Of a stretch of DNA of 64,000 bases, positions 46,597-56,734 are shown in pieces. This stretch comes from DASPKX01 sp035627835 (lineage in GTDB: Bacteria; Verrucomicrobiota; Verrucomicrobiia; Limisphaerales; SXQI01). Position numbers and translations under genes: made by a program. The stretch's first letter is position 1. Each line of letters opens with the position of its first letter. The notes under the pieces were generated by a model that was given only the letters and a program-made list of their open reading frames with translations, ran no database searches and was not told the origin of the DNA. The stretch covers positions 1-64,000 of the forward strand of contig DASPKX010000005.1 of assembly GCA_035627835.1 (NCBI GenBank). Reading direction: 5' to 3'.

Positions 46597-46651
46597 AGGC
46601 GGTTCGCTGGAACGAACCGCCTGGAGTCTGTCAGCGGGACTCGCCCGCTGA
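46597..46651. terminator. Two adjacent hairpins at the chromosome edge
   Basis: Perfect stems AGGCGGTTCG/CGAACCGCCT (46597-46622) and TCAGCGGG/CCCGCTGA (46631-46651) stand side by side, with no T run. They probably belonged to the end of the host tRNA transcription unit. I see no gene between the att fragment and 46905. Confidence 0.4.
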
Positions 46652-46904
46652 CCCGCGCTCGGGGGGAAAACCACCGGGAAAACCATAAACCCGGAAAACC
46701 CCCGCCGCTAAGGTAACTTAGTCCCGTCCCGAAGAACCTCCAGTCAGGGCGACGCCTGAATGCAAGGTTAGCCATATTCCCGAAAAGCGTTGCAAATTAG
46801 TCCAGCTTTTCCGTTTGTCACGTCCCCGATCCATATTTATTTGCGGAATATTTTTGAACGTCTTCTCAGGGGATCGCGTCGAGATGCCGGCGACGCAAGC
46901 CCGC

Positions 46905-47075
46905 TCAGCGATTTTGCTCCTGAGTTACATGCGGGTCCACAGCGCCGCCTCGACCGCTTGGCGCTGAATAACTTCTGTCTTTGCCCCCGCTGATTCGATC
47001 TGCGCGCTCAATCTTTTCCTGTGGGGTAAGTTCCTTCTGCTCGTTCTGGTTAGGCTGTTCTTTCTTCTCGTTCAT
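46905..47075 (-). CDS. Small hydrophilic chromosomal protein
   Basis: A 56-residue frame from ATG 47075 with GAGGAGAC at proper spacing. MNEKKEQPNQNEQKELTPQE is followed by KIERADRISGGKDRSYSAPS: strongly charged, Gln/Glu/Lys-rich and probably disordered. It is divergent from the secreted hydrolase. Unknown function. Confidence 0.55.
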   Translation of the reverse strand: MNEKKEQPNQNEQKELTPQEKIERADRISGGKDRSYSAPSGRGGAVDPHVTQEQNR

Positions 47076-47172
47076 AAACAAAGTCTCCTCTCTGCAAGCT
47101 CAGCCACTTCCACGCTTTGCTCAACCCGGGTTTGCTCTTTTTCACGAGGATGGGCAGCATGGTTTCATCCCT

Positions 47173-49050
47173 ATGAAAGCATGGCTCGCCGTCGGTTTGT
47201 GTCTGTCCATTTGCGTCGGAAAGGCTGCGGATTACGCCCTGGAGGACGCAGCGTTGAGCGCGTATTTCGAAGGCCGCACTGCGGAACTGGAGAAACGTTG
47301 GGCGGGGAAGTTCAGCTCGCTTCAGGAGTGGGAAAAGGTCCGGCCGCGGCTCAAAGCTGAATTGATGGGAATGCTCGGCCTGGATCCCCTGCCCGCCCGA
47401 ACGGAGTTGCAAACGAAGGTCACTGGGCGCGTGGAGCGGCCGGATTACACAGTCGAAAACCTGCACTTCCAATCGATGCCGGGACTTTACGTCACCGGAA
47501 ACTTCTATCTGCCAAATAAGCGCGAGGGAAAAGTACCGGCAATACTCTACGTCTGCGGGCACTCGTTTATGATGACCAATGGCATCAGCCTCGGAAATAA
47601 GACGGGGTACGAGCATCACGGGGCTTGGTTTGCGCGCAACGGATACGCTTGCCTGGTGATCGACACGGTGCAACTCGGCGAAATTCCCGGCATTCACCAT
47701 GGCACTTATCGCGAAGGAATGTGGTGGTGGAACGCGCGGGGTTACACGCCAGCGGGGGTTGAGGCCTGGAACAGCATGCGGGCAATCGATTACCTGCAAA
47801 CGCGCCGCGAAGTGGATGGAGAGCGCATCGGGATGACAGGCCGCAGCGGCGGCGGAGCATACACTTGGTATACGGCGGCGATTGATGAGCGGGTGAAGGT
47901 GGCCGCGCCGATCGCAGGCATCACGGATATGCGCAACCATGTTGTCGATGGCGTGGTGGAAGGTCATTGCGACTGCATGTACAACGTCAACACGCGGCAG
48001 TGGGACTTCTGGCTGCTAGCTGCCTTGATGGCGCCGCGCCCGCTGCTGATTGGGAACACCGACAAAGACACGATCTTTCCTTTGGATGGCGTGGTGCGGG
48101 TGCATGCGGAAGCGGCGCGCATCTACAAGCATTACGGCAAAGCGAATCAGCTCGGGCTCCTGATCACCGAGGGGCCGCACAAGGACACCCAGGATCTGCA
48201 GCTGCCGGTGTTCCGCTGGTTCAATCGCTTTCTCAAAAGCTCGGACCCGGTCATTGCCATGGCTGCGACGCCTGAGCATCCGCCGATGGAATTGAAGGTG
48301 TTTGCGGCGCTGCCGAGTGATTCCATCAACGGCAAGGTTCATGAGAGCTTTGTTCCGATCTCGAGAGCGCCGGTGAATTCGCCCGATGATTTGCGCGACT
48401 TTTTGCAGCGGGACGTCTTCGCGGCCTGGCCGAAAGAGCTTTCGCCAAAGGTCACTTGGGATGGGAAGCGTGAGCAGGGAAAACTCCTGATCAAAGTGGA
48501 ACCAGGGCTGCAGGTGCGCGGCGGGTTTCTGCCAGCAAAGGAACCAAACAAGCAGATCGTGGTCCGCGTGGAGGAGAAGGAAAGTGCGGAAGCCGCTCCA
48601 GGTGTTCTGAGTGTGGCGGTCCGATTGGCTGGGGAGAATGTTCCAGACCCCTCCAAGCGAAACGAGGTTCAGATCCGCCGCAGGTATATGCTGTTGGGAA
48701 CGACTGTGGACGCCATGCGCGTCTGGGACATCCGAGCGGCTGTGAAAGCGGCGCATGAGATCGGCGGGCTGTTCCAGCCCCAAGTGGTGCTGAGCGCAGA
48801 CGGCCCGCAAGCAGTGAACGCCCTCTACGCGGCGTTATTCGAGCCTTCGGTTCGGGAGCTGCGGTTGTCGAATTTACCCAGCTCGCATAAGAGCGGCCCG
48901 GATTATTTGAATGTGCTGAAGCGAACGGACATCCCCAGAACGCTGGCCCTCGTCTCGCGTGAGAAGAAAGTGGTCGTGAAAGGCGCGGAGGCTGAACTCA
49001 AAGCCCAGGCGATGCAGCTCGGTAGAAAGGAGAACCTTGTTTTCGAGTAG
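47173..49050 (+). CDS. Secreted alpha/beta-hydrolase (acetyl-xylan-esterase/DLH-like)
   Basis: ATG 47173 starts a signal peptide (MKAWLAVGLCLSICVGKAA); the open frame upstream gives no sensible protein. The 625-residue enzyme has a nucleophile elbow GRSGGG (S225), an Asp in NTDKDTIFPLD and a His in EGPHKDTQDL, giving the catalytic triad. The C-terminal ~250 residues form an additional domain. Relatives are abundant in Planctomycetota and Verrucomicrobiota and are thought to deacetylate or cleave polysaccharide esters; the substrate is not certain. Confidence 0.85.
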   Translation: MKAWLAVGLCLSICVGKAADYALEDAALSAYFEGRTAELEKRWAGKFSSLQEWEKVRPRLKAELMGMLGLDPLPARTELQTKVTGRVERPDYTVENLHFQSMPGLYVTGNFYLPNKREGKVPAILYVCGHSFMMTNGISLGNKTGYEHHGAWFARNGYACLVIDTVQLGEIPGIHHGTYREGMWWWNARGYTPAGVEAWNSMRAIDYLQTRREVDGERIGMTGRSGGGAYTWYTAAIDERVKVAAPIAGITDMRNHVVDGVVEGHCDCMYNVNTRQWDFWLLAALMAPRPLLIGNTDKDTIFPLDGVVRVHAEAARIYKHYGKANQLGLLITEGPHKDTQDLQLPVFRWFNRFLKSSDPVIAMAATPEHPPMELKVFAALPSDSINGKVHESFVPISRAPVNSPDDLRDFLQRDVFAAWPKELSPKVTWDGKREQGKLLIKVEPGLQVRGGFLPAKEPNKQIVVRVEEKESAEAAPGVLSVAVRLAGENVPDPSKRNEVQIRRRYMLLGTTVDAMRVWDIRAAVKAAHEIGGLFQPQVVLSADGPQAVNALYAALFEPSVRELRLSNLPSSHKSGPDYLNVLKRTDIPRTLALVSREKKVVVKGAEAELKAQAMQLGRKENLVFE

Positions 49051-49052
49051 CC

Positions 49053-49664
49053 TCAACCATGGTGGAGCTTGGCCATCAGCCAACCCGCGAGCGCGCCACA
49101 GAGATGGCCTTCCCATGAAATAATCCCTTCCTGCGGCAGCGCTCCGTAAAAGATGCTGCCGTACAGCAGAGCCACAATGATGCCCACGAGCATCTGCCGC
49201 CACTTGCGGATCCACCAGGCAGACGCAATCAGGTAAACGGCCAACCCATAAACGATCGAGCTGGCGCCAATGTGCAGCGCATATCGCCCGATGATCCATG
49301 TGCCCGCGCCACTGAGCAGCCAGATATAAGTGAGCGTCTCCACCGCTTTGTACCGCTTATCCCAAAACAGCAGGATCAATAGCACGAAAAGGGATGCTGA
49401 GTTGGCCACGAGATGCGCGGAGTTCGCGTGGACGAGCGGGCTGAATAGAATTCCGCGAAGGCCGATCCATGTGCGCGGCAGAATGCCAAGGTGCGCGAAG
49501 CTGAGGCTCAATCCTAGCTCGATGAACTTTACCAGGAAGAGTAGGAAGATAAGGCAGGCGCTGGTCTGCGCCGCTTCCCATCCGGTGCGTGTTGCTTTCC
49601 GAAGACTTTTCACCACTGCACGCGAGCAGACTATTTTTCCTTCAGCTCGATCGAGCCATCCCAA
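49053..49664 (-). CDS. Rhomboid-family intramembrane serine protease
   Basis: A 203-residue protein with about six hydrophobic helices. HANSAHLVANSASL is the conserved N-terminal motif with the oxyanion Asn, GASSIVYG supplies the catalytic Ser, and SWEGHLCGALAG the catalytic His. It cleaves transmembrane substrates within the bilayer. It overlaps the cyclase gene by 34 bases; the start could be shorter. Confidence 0.87.
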   Translation of the reverse strand: MGWLDRAEGKIVCSRAVVKSLRKATRTGWEAAQTSACLIFLLFLVKFIELGLSLSFAHLGILPRTWIGLRGILFSPLVHANSAHLVANSASLFVLLILLFWDKRYKAVETLTYIWLLSGAGTWIIGRYALHIGASSIVYGLAVYLIASAWWIRKWRQMLVGIIVALLYGSIFYGALPQEGIISWEGHLCGALAGWLMAKLHHG

Positions 49665-51709
49665 TCTGCGGGCAACACTTCACTTCGACTTTCCTCAATC
49701 TGCTTGAGGTAGAACTTGGAAGGGCCATCACCCGGCTTGATCTCCAAGACACAACTGAACGCAGCGACAGCTTCATCCCACGAGCGCTTTTTGAAAGCCG
49801 CCAAACCTTTTTCGAAGTGCTCCCGATACGCGCGACTCTCCCCCGCTTTATCGATCGGATCGATCAGCTCAAAGACCTCGACGGCTTTCTTGAAGCCTTT
49901 CAGTTGAAACTTGCCCAGGAAGCGTGTCGTGAACAGTTGTTCCACGGGGCGGATGACATCTCCGGTCCCAAGAATCGAAGTGCCAAGGTATTTGTTCAAT
50001 CCCTCCATGCGCGAGGAGAGATTCACGTTCTCGCCGAAAGCGGTGAAATCGACGCGGGCGCGGCTGCCGAAGTTCCCGACACTCGCCTCGCCGCAATGGA
50101 GGCCGATGCGCGTGCGGACCTCCAAGCCAGGCTTCTGCACGCCGAAGTCGCTTACTTGATCGCGCAGGAGAATCGCCCCGCGGCAGGCGCGCTCACGATG
50201 ATCCTCCTGCGGGTCTGGGGCATTCCAAATCGCGAAGATCGCGTCGCCGATGAACTTAACCACCGTGCCTTCGGTTTTGTAGATGCAATGCGTGACCGCC
50301 GACTCGAAGTAGTTGTTCATCAACCGCGCCAGATCGTCTGGGTCCATCCCTTCGGACATCGTGGTGAAATTCGCGATGTCGCTGAACAGGATGCTGATCG
50401 TTTGCTTCACGGCGCCCGGTTGAAGCATGGAAGCATCACCCGTGCGGGCAATGCGCTTGGCTTGAGACGGCGACAAATACATGGCGATCGATTGCGTGAG
50501 CAGGCGGTTCTGAAGCAACGAGCGCCACGAGTTAAACACAACCGACCACGCTATGGTGCCGATGAGTTGAATGCCGCAAATTGTCCAGGCAAACCAATAG
50601 CCCGTCTCCGTCATCATGAGTTGCCCGAGAAGCACGAGACAGCCCGCAGCAACAAGCCCAACGATGGTTGCGAATAACGGGCGCAAAGCAGCCAGGCCCG
50701 CCCCAACAGCGGCGCCAAGGGCAAGGATCAGTGGGATCTCCTGCGTTTTTGGCATGCGTTGAATCATGTCGTTGCGTACCAGGTTCAAGAACATCGTCGC
50801 CTGCACTTCGACCCCAGGCATGAACAACCCCCCGTTTTGGCCTTGAGCCGAAAGCGTTGAATGCGGCGAGGGGTATTCGTCCTTCCGTTCACCTGCGGTC
50901 TTGGTGAGCGTGCGTGAGCCTACGTACACAACTTTGTTGCGGAAGAACCCTGGCTTCAGCTCATCAGCGGCGAGTGCGCGCCAATAGCTCACGTTTGGAA
51001 TCCAGCCCGGCGGCCCGTAGTAATTCAGCCAGTTACGGCGCTCGAAGAATTCAGGATCTTTCGTGATCGAAGCGTCCATCGCCACCGCTGCGGCCCAGCT
51101 TAAAGGTTGGAAAAGGTCGTTTGTTTCGACGATAGGATGACGCCGCACAACTAGGTCAACCTCTGGCTTGAGGCTCACTTTTCCGAGACCGCTTACCTCC
51201 TCCAAGTACGCGTCCGGGGGCACATCCATGGAACGGGCTTTTGCGCCGCTCCGGCCAGCAGCGAACGGAGTCTCATCAACCCCAAGCACGACGTTGCCAA
51301 ACTCTTTGATCGCGGCGACGAACTGCTCGTCGGATTTTGGATTGGGCGAATCGCCGGTGAAGACAACGTCAAACACCGCCGCGCTGGCGCCATCGGCTTT
51401 GAGCCGCTGCAAGAGCTGCCCGTGAACGGCCCGGTCCCACACGCCGGTCAGCGGCTGCTTCAAGACGTCTGCGGATTCTTCATCAATGTAAACAATGACG
51501 ACTTCGGAGACGGGAATGTCGCTCTTGAAAGTGTTCCGCAGGATCAAAGGAATATCGTAACTGCGGAAAACGACCTCTTGGACAAGCTTGTGGACGAGCG
51601 TGCCGCCGCCTTCGCTGAACATCAGGAAGAAGCCGCCAATGACAATTCCGAGCAGCGCGCCGATGGCGGAGCCAAGGGCGTTGCGAAGGAATTTCTTGAT
51701 CAGGTGCAA
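49631..51709 (-). CDS. CHASE2-domain adenylate/guanylate cyclase
   Basis: A 692-residue protein. A membrane helix (LGSAIGALLGIVIGGFFL) and a periplasmic CHASE2 sensor (VVIVYIDEESADVLK, AAVFDVVFTGDSPNPK) are followed by three membrane helices and a class III cyclase domain. The metal-binding Asp residues are in FSDIANFT and FIGDAIFAIW, and RVDFTAFGENVNLSSRM carries the base-binding segment. VVKFIGD (Lys) favours ATP as substrate. The C-terminus has a short TPR-like tail. CHASE2 cyclases are often found with FecR-domain genes, as here. Confidence 0.92.
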   Translation of the reverse strand: MHLIKKFLRNALGSAIGALLGIVIGGFFLMFSEGGGTLVHKLVQEVVFRSYDIPLILRNTFKSDIPVSEVVIVYIDEESADVLKQPLTGVWDRAVHGQLLQRLKADGASAAVFDVVFTGDSPNPKSDEQFVAAIKEFGNVVLGVDETPFAAGRSGAKARSMDVPPDAYLEEVSGLGKVSLKPEVDLVVRRHPIVETNDLFQPLSWAAAVAMDASITKDPEFFERRNWLNYYGPPGWIPNVSYWRALAADELKPGFFRNKVVYVGSRTLTKTAGERKDEYPSPHSTLSAQGQNGGLFMPGVEVQATMFLNLVRNDMIQRMPKTQEIPLILALGAAVGAGLAALRPLFATIVGLVAAGCLVLLGQLMMTETGYWFAWTICGIQLIGTIAWSVVFNSWRSLLQNRLLTQSIAMYLSPSQAKRIARTGDASMLQPGAVKQTISILFSDIANFTTMSEGMDPDDLARLMNNYFESAVTHCIYKTEGTVVKFIGDAIFAIWNAPDPQEDHRERACRGAILLRDQVSDFGVQKPGLEVRTRIGLHCGEASVGNFGSRARVDFTAFGENVNLSSRMEGLNKYLGTSILGTGDVIRPVEQLFTTRFLGKFQLKGFKKAVEVFELIDPIDKAGESRAYREHFEKGLAAFKKRSWDEAVAAFSCVLEIKPGDGPSKFYLKQIEESRSEVLPADWDGSIELKEK

Positions 51710-51733
51710 AGCGACTTTGCCACCTGTACGCGA

Positions 51734-54700
51734 TTAAAAGTTGAGTTTCAAGCTCGCGTAAGCAGTCCGCTCGCGGGGCATTTCGTAATAGAAAGTGAGC
51801 GGCTCAAGCTGGTAATCCTGATCGGCGATGTTCAGCAGCCCGACACGCGCCTCCACGCGGCGGCGCGGGGAGCGCCAGCCCGCCCAGACGTTATGCTGCC
51901 AGAATTCGTCACCGGGACGGTTCGCGAACCCGCGGTTGCTTTGCAGATTCCAATTCGAGTCCCACGAGGCAAAGAAGCCGCACCGATGATTGTAAATCGC
52001 GTATAGGTTCACCTGGTGCAGCGTGGAATGTGGATTCGTCTCAATGGCTGTGAACCCGGGATTCTGCGGATAAGCGCGCTCCAGCTCAGTGTCACGGAGC
52101 CAGTACCGCGAGCCGATTGACCATTCATCCCCGATGAGCTGATGAATCGTAGCGATAATCGAACGCTCTTCAGCCTCAGCTTGCTCCACTAATTCAAACG
52201 GCACGCCTGTCGGCGGCGGTGGCGCCAGGCGCAGTCGATAGATGCCGTAGGTGCGCTGGCCAGTCGAGGTGAGGCGCAACGCATCCAGGCCGACGTAGGT
52301 GCGGGTCGGGAATTGATGATCAATTCCAAGCCCCATGGTTTGGAAGCGTGTGCCCGGCGTGATGCCCATCACTGATTCGGGAATGATGCTGCGGTAGGCT
52401 TGGTTAAACCCGGCGATCTGCGCAGGTTCGAGCCGCAAGCTTTGGTCAAAGTAAAGGCCGCCCAGCGAATGCGCGTAGTAACCGCGCAGATGCGTGTCTT
52501 TGGTGAGGTCCCACAGGAATCCAGCTTTCGGCGAGAGTTGAGTGCGCTCCTCGGTGTCGGAGGTTAGCGGCGGGAGATCAACGTTCTCAGGATATTCCAG
52601 CTCATCGTAAGAAACGCCGCCGACAATCGAAAATGTGTCGGTCAGCTTGAAAGTGTCGTAGAGGTACAGTTGATAACGGCGGAGGTCCGACTCAACCGTT
52701 TGGCTGAACGCGGGAATGACAGCGCCTCCGGGATTGACCGTGGCTTCGGCTTCGGGCGAGGCCGTTTGGAACTTTCCACCAACAACGAGGTTGTTCCGGG
52801 CCGATTGCCAGATGTGCTGCGCTTCAGCCGTGTATCCTTCAAAGTCGCTGTTATATAACGACGAGTTGATCTGCTGAAGCCCGTAAGCTGCGCCCAACCC
52901 AGGGGGCTGCCGCAGATAGTTCACCCCATTCTCCTGGATCATCTCAAAGTCGTCTGTGAACCGGCCCACCAACGCAAGGGTGTGGCTGCCGGGCGACCAT
53001 TCATGGTGATACCCAGCGAAGACGATCGGCTCGATTTGATCTTCGATCCGCATGAAGGTCCGCGCCGCCTGCGACTGGTCGTAGTATTGCGCGACGTCGC
53101 CGGCTTTCGTTTCCGAATAGATCACGTGGAAGTAGAGCGTGTCCTTCGGCGTGAGCTGCTGCTTGAACTTCGGCTGGAAGACCAGTTGCTCGAAGTCGTT
53201 GTTCGGGCGCTCGCCGGGGTCTGTTCGATACTCGAAATCGAGAGCGTAGGCCGCGTTACCAAAGGTGCCGTACTGTGAGCCGATCTGGTTCCAGGCTCCC
53301 CTGCTCCAATATTCCGTCAGCGAGCTAAAGCCCAGGCGATCGCGTTCAAACAACTTTCCATACTCCTGTTGAGATACGGTGCGGGAAAGCATTCCGCCGC
53401 CCACAGGCCCCAAAAGGTTCGCGAGCAACAGTTCCGAAAGCCACGCTGGCTCATAGCGAGCGTTCAAGCCTCGCGGGTCGAGCCGCTGCTCAAAACTGTT
53501 AGCCAAAAACAGATGCGCTGAATAATTCGCGTAATCACTCTGCACCGCGCGCCCTGCCTCCCAGACGCTGAACTCACTCATGCCGAGGTCGCGATAAATT
53601 GCCGCGAGATTCGCCGACCGGACTGCGCGATCCTGATCGAGCATCAAGCGCGAGCGGAAGACGCGGCGGTTGTCATTCAGCTCTTTCGATTTCTCCAGGT
53701 CTTCAACCGCGCGGTTGATGTTATTGTCTTCCTGGTAAAGGAGAGCTGAATAAAGGAACGCAGTTGGATCATTCGGATCGAGTCGCTTGGCCAGATCGAG
53801 TTCCTTCCGAGCGAGATTGTGAATGCCTTCGTTTGCCTGAGCCTTGCCGAGATAACTGCGAATGATCGCTCGGTTCGGCTCGAGTGTTGCCGCAGTCATG
53901 AGCGCCTGGCGGCCATCCTTCGCGCGGTTTTCTCGAATCAAAGTCAAACCTCGCCCGAGCCACGCGTTGCCAAGGGCGCCATCAATCGCGATAGCCTCAT
54001 CAAAGTGCTCCTGGGCTTCGGAAATTTTGTTTTGCGCTGCCAAACCAAAACCTTTCAACGCATGCGCCTGCGCGTTGCGCGGCGTCAGCTCCAAAGCCTT
54101 GTTGAGAGCTTCCAGAGTCGCTTCGCGGCGACCAAAGCTGAACTCGAGTTCAGCCACGCGTTCCCAGGCAAATCCGAATGCCGGAGATTTTACGGCGGCC
54201 TGCCGCGCGGCTTCCAACGCTTTGGTCAGGTCAAACCTGGACTGCTGGTAATATGATTCGACCATCCATTCAGTCGCGAGCGTCGGGTTTGCGATGCCTT
54301 CCTTCGCCTGGCCTTTCACAATGGCGATCATCTGCTGCAAGGCGCGCGCGACGCGCTGCTGCTCGCCAGACCCATTTGCGGCCAGCGTCTTGAGCAATGT
54401 CTGGCTTTCTTCCACCTGGCCAACCGCGAGCATGAGCGTCGCATTGAGCAACCCGCCTCCGCCGCTATTCGGCGCGTTGTTTGTCGGGAACAGAGCAGCC
54501 GCGCGCACCAGATCACCGCTGCGATACGCGGAAAGCGAATCGTTGAATTGGTTCTGCGCGTCTGCGGGCAACCCGAGTTCCTCCACCGGAACAACGGCCG
54601 GGTAGAACAGCGCCCATTGAATGATGCTCATCGCATCAATGACCGCAGTTTTCCGCGGAGCCTGCCCTTGCTCAACAATCCCCTGCTCGCCTGAGCGAAG

Positions 54701-55222
54701 CGTGACCCCGCCGAGGTTGTTGGTGAGTTCAACTTCACCGTCGATCAGGGTGACAACCGTTTTGTTCCCCTCGCCCACTTCGAGATGAAACTCAGTGCCT
54801 CGAATAGCCCCGGAAGCCACAGGGGTGCGGAAGCCGGTCTCGCCCGGCGCTTCACGATTGTAGAAGTAAGCAGCGCCAGCCTTCAGATCGAGCACCGTCC
54901 GCTGTGTCTGCGCATCGGGTGGCTGAATCTCCATCGTGGTCAACGCCTTCATGCGGATGACCTCCTGATTGGAAAGACGCACTGCGGCGCGGCTCTTCAT
55001 GCCGGTGCGCACCTGGTCCTTCGGAATGAGCACCTGGTTGGTCTCGGCTGGAACCCACGCGTCCGTCCCCGCGCGCATGCGCTGCACCTGCGGCCCTTCC
55101 GTGGTCAGGATCAGCGCGTCAGCCGAAGGCGCATTAGTGCCGGTGTTTTGCGCCTGGAGGGTGGGAAGCGCCAGCGAGAGCGCGCACAAAACGCTTGCCC
55201 GCAGGAATTGAGAAAAACGCAT
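51734..55222 (-). CDS. FecR-TPR-TonB-dependent-type outer-membrane fusion
   Basis: A 1162-residue protein. A signal peptide (to ~24) is followed by a FecR domain (~30-190: GFRTPVASGAIRGTEFHLEV, TVVTLIDGEVEL) and a run of TPR repeats (~220-560). The last ~500 residues are an outer-membrane beta-barrel (alternating aromatic strands, final ...YASLKLNF with a terminal Phe recognised by the BAM machinery). No plug domain or TonB box is obvious. The layout suggests an outer-membrane protein that senses or binds through FecR/TPR parts; the partner may be the CHASE2 cyclase encoded next. Confidence 0.85.
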   Translation of the reverse strand: MRFSQFLRASVLCALSLALPTLQAQNTGTNAPSADALILTTEGPQVQRMRAGTDAWVPAETNQVLIPKDQVRTGMKSRAAVRLSNQEVIRMKALTTMEIQPPDAQTQRTVLDLKAGAAYFYNREAPGETGFRTPVASGAIRGTEFHLEVGEGNKTVVTLIDGEVELTNNLGGVTLRSGEQGIVEQGQAPRKTAVIDAMSIIQWALFYPAVVPVEELGLPADAQNQFNDSLSAYRSGDLVRAAALFPTNNAPNSGGGGLLNATLMLAVGQVEESQTLLKTLAANGSGEQQRVARALQQMIAIVKGQAKEGIANPTLATEWMVESYYQQSRFDLTKALEAARQAAVKSPAFGFAWERVAELEFSFGRREATLEALNKALELTPRNAQAHALKGFGLAAQNKISEAQEHFDEAIAIDGALGNAWLGRGLTLIRENRAKDGRQALMTAATLEPNRAIIRSYLGKAQANEGIHNLARKELDLAKRLDPNDPTAFLYSALLYQEDNNINRAVEDLEKSKELNDNRRVFRSRLMLDQDRAVRSANLAAIYRDLGMSEFSVWEAGRAVQSDYANYSAHLFLANSFEQRLDPRGLNARYEPAWLSELLLANLLGPVGGGMLSRTVSQQEYGKLFERDRLGFSSLTEYWSRGAWNQIGSQYGTFGNAAYALDFEYRTDPGERPNNDFEQLVFQPKFKQQLTPKDTLYFHVIYSETKAGDVAQYYDQSQAARTFMRIEDQIEPIVFAGYHHEWSPGSHTLALVGRFTDDFEMIQENGVNYLRQPPGLGAAYGLQQINSSLYNSDFEGYTAEAQHIWQSARNNLVVGGKFQTASPEAEATVNPGGAVIPAFSQTVESDLRRYQLYLYDTFKLTDTFSIVGGVSYDELEYPENVDLPPLTSDTEERTQLSPKAGFLWDLTKDTHLRGYYAHSLGGLYFDQSLRLEPAQIAGFNQAYRSIIPESVMGITPGTRFQTMGLGIDHQFPTRTYVGLDALRLTSTGQRTYGIYRLRLAPPPPTGVPFELVEQAEAEERSIIATIHQLIGDEWSIGSRYWLRDTELERAYPQNPGFTAIETNPHSTLHQVNLYAIYNHRCGFFASWDSNWNLQSNRGFANRPGDEFWQHNVWAGWRSPRRRVEARVGLLNIADQDYQLEPLTFYYEMPRERTAYASLKLNF

Positions 55223-55433
55223 AGCAGTAGCCCGAAAGTTGAACCGCAGTTTCCCGGGACTAAAGCAAATCCCAAGCCTCTCAACAATGAGAAACTAAAC
55301 AAGAGGCATGCAGCAGAACGATTTGCGCGGCGCCCAACGCACACACCGCCGCTCAGGATGAGGCGCCGAGTGCCGATATCCTCCGAGTCGAACTGGCCAG
55401 CCGTCCGCAACCAACTCAGAAGTCGCCGGGCTC

Positions 55434-56594
55434 TTAACCCTTCGATTCTATGAGTTTACGGAAGTCATCGAACAAGACCGTTGAGTCGTGTGGGCCGGGT
55501 GACGCTTCCGGATGATACTGCACGCAGAAGATTGGTTTCTTCTTGTGGCGCATACCCTCGACGGTCTGATCGTTGAGGTTAATCCGGTTCACTTCGATGT
55601 CCGAAGGCAGCGAATTTGCGTCCACCGCGAATCCGTGATTCTGAGAAGTGATTTCAACTTTGCCCGTTCCGAGATCCTTCACCGGCTGGTTGGCGCCGCG
55701 ATGGCCGAATTTCAGCTTGAACGTCTTGCCGCCAAAAGCCTGGCCCAAAATCTGGTGCCCGAGGCAGATGCCAAAGATCGGCACGCCAGAATCGACCAAC
55801 TGCTTGGCCGTCTTCACCGCATAACCGAGGGCGGATGGATCCCCGGGGCCGTTCGAGAGGAAGATGCCAGCGGGCTTATATTTGAGCGCTTCCGCAGCAG
55901 GCGTGGTGGCGGGCACCACCTGCACCTTGAAACCCCGTTGGCGGAGCCGGCGCAGGATGTTGTACTTCATCCCGAAATCGTATGCCACGATCGGAATATC
56001 CGCCGCTGGCAACGGGTCACGCACCGACCTCGGATCAATCGCGCGAGGCCCCTGGATCAAATTAAAGCTCCCGCTCTGCTCGTCCTTGGCGTCCCACAGG
56101 AACGCCTCGCGATGCGTGACTTCCTTCACGTAATCCACGCCCACAATGCCGGTCCATTCCCGCGCGCGGCGCACAGCTTCTTCATCCGTGATGTCGCGCG
56201 TGGAGATAAACCCCTTCATCGCGCCGCCCACCCGTAGCTTTTTCGTCAACGCGCGGGTGTCGATCCCAGCAAGGCCGGGCAAATCATACTTCTTCAGGTA
56301 TTCGTCCAGGCTGAAATCCGCGCGCCAATTACTGACGATCGGCGAAAGCTCGCGCACCACGAACCCGGCGACGTGCGGCCGCCAGGATTCGATATCCTGC
56401 AGGTTCACGCCGTAATTGCCGATGAGCGGGTAAGTCATGGCAACGATTTGGCCCTTGTAGGAAGGGTCGGTCAGAATTTCCTGATACCCCGTCATGGAGG
56501 TGTTGAAACAAACCTCCCCGCAAGCGTCGGTTTCCGCGCCAAAAGCAGTGCCGCGGAGTGTGGTGCCATCTTCGAGAGCCAGAACAGCTTTCAT
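55434..56594 (-). CDS. carA: Carbamoyl-phosphate synthase small subunit
   Basis: A 386-residue protein. The N-terminal domain (MKAVLALEDGTTLRGTAFGA, CFNTSMTGYQEILTDPSYKG) is CarA-specific. The glutaminase domain has the nucleophile Cys in FGICLGHQILGQ and the His/Glu pair in QYHPEASPGPHDS. It hydrolyses Gln and passes ammonia to CarB for pyrimidine and arginine synthesis. carB is not adjacent. Confidence 0.97.
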   Translation of the reverse strand: MKAVLALEDGTTLRGTAFGAETDACGEVCFNTSMTGYQEILTDPSYKGQIVAMTYPLIGNYGVNLQDIESWRPHVAGFVVRELSPIVSNWRADFSLDEYLKKYDLPGLAGIDTRALTKKLRVGGAMKGFISTRDITDEEAVRRAREWTGIVGVDYVKEVTHREAFLWDAKDEQSGSFNLIQGPRAIDPRSVRDPLPAADIPIVAYDFGMKYNILRRLRQRGFKVQVVPATTPAAEALKYKPAGIFLSNGPGDPSALGYAVKTAKQLVDSGVPIFGICLGHQILGQAFGGKTFKLKFGHRGANQPVKDLGTGKVEITSQNHGFAVDANSLPSDIEVNRINLNDQTVEGMRHKKKPIFCVQYHPEASPGPHDSTVLFDDFRKLIESKG

Positions 56595-56734
56595 CGTTCG
56601 CGGGAATGTAAGAGCGCTTCCCCCCCGCGTCGAGAGCGATTCTCCCTAAACGTGGGAGCTGACGTGAGGAAGCTCTGGATTCCAGCATGCCGATTGGAAC
56701 AACCTCGTTCCATTCGCCAAACAAAGGGACCGCC

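Noticed and set aside
46455..46775. 106-residue - strand frame ending in RDSNPRP-type sequence
   Set aside because: This is the well-known false translation of a tRNA; the bases are the tRNA-Val fragment.
46981..47172. N-terminal extension of the secreted hydrolase
   Set aside because: The residues before 47173 are non-protein-like and a signal peptide starts at 47173; a separate small gene is read on the other strand here.
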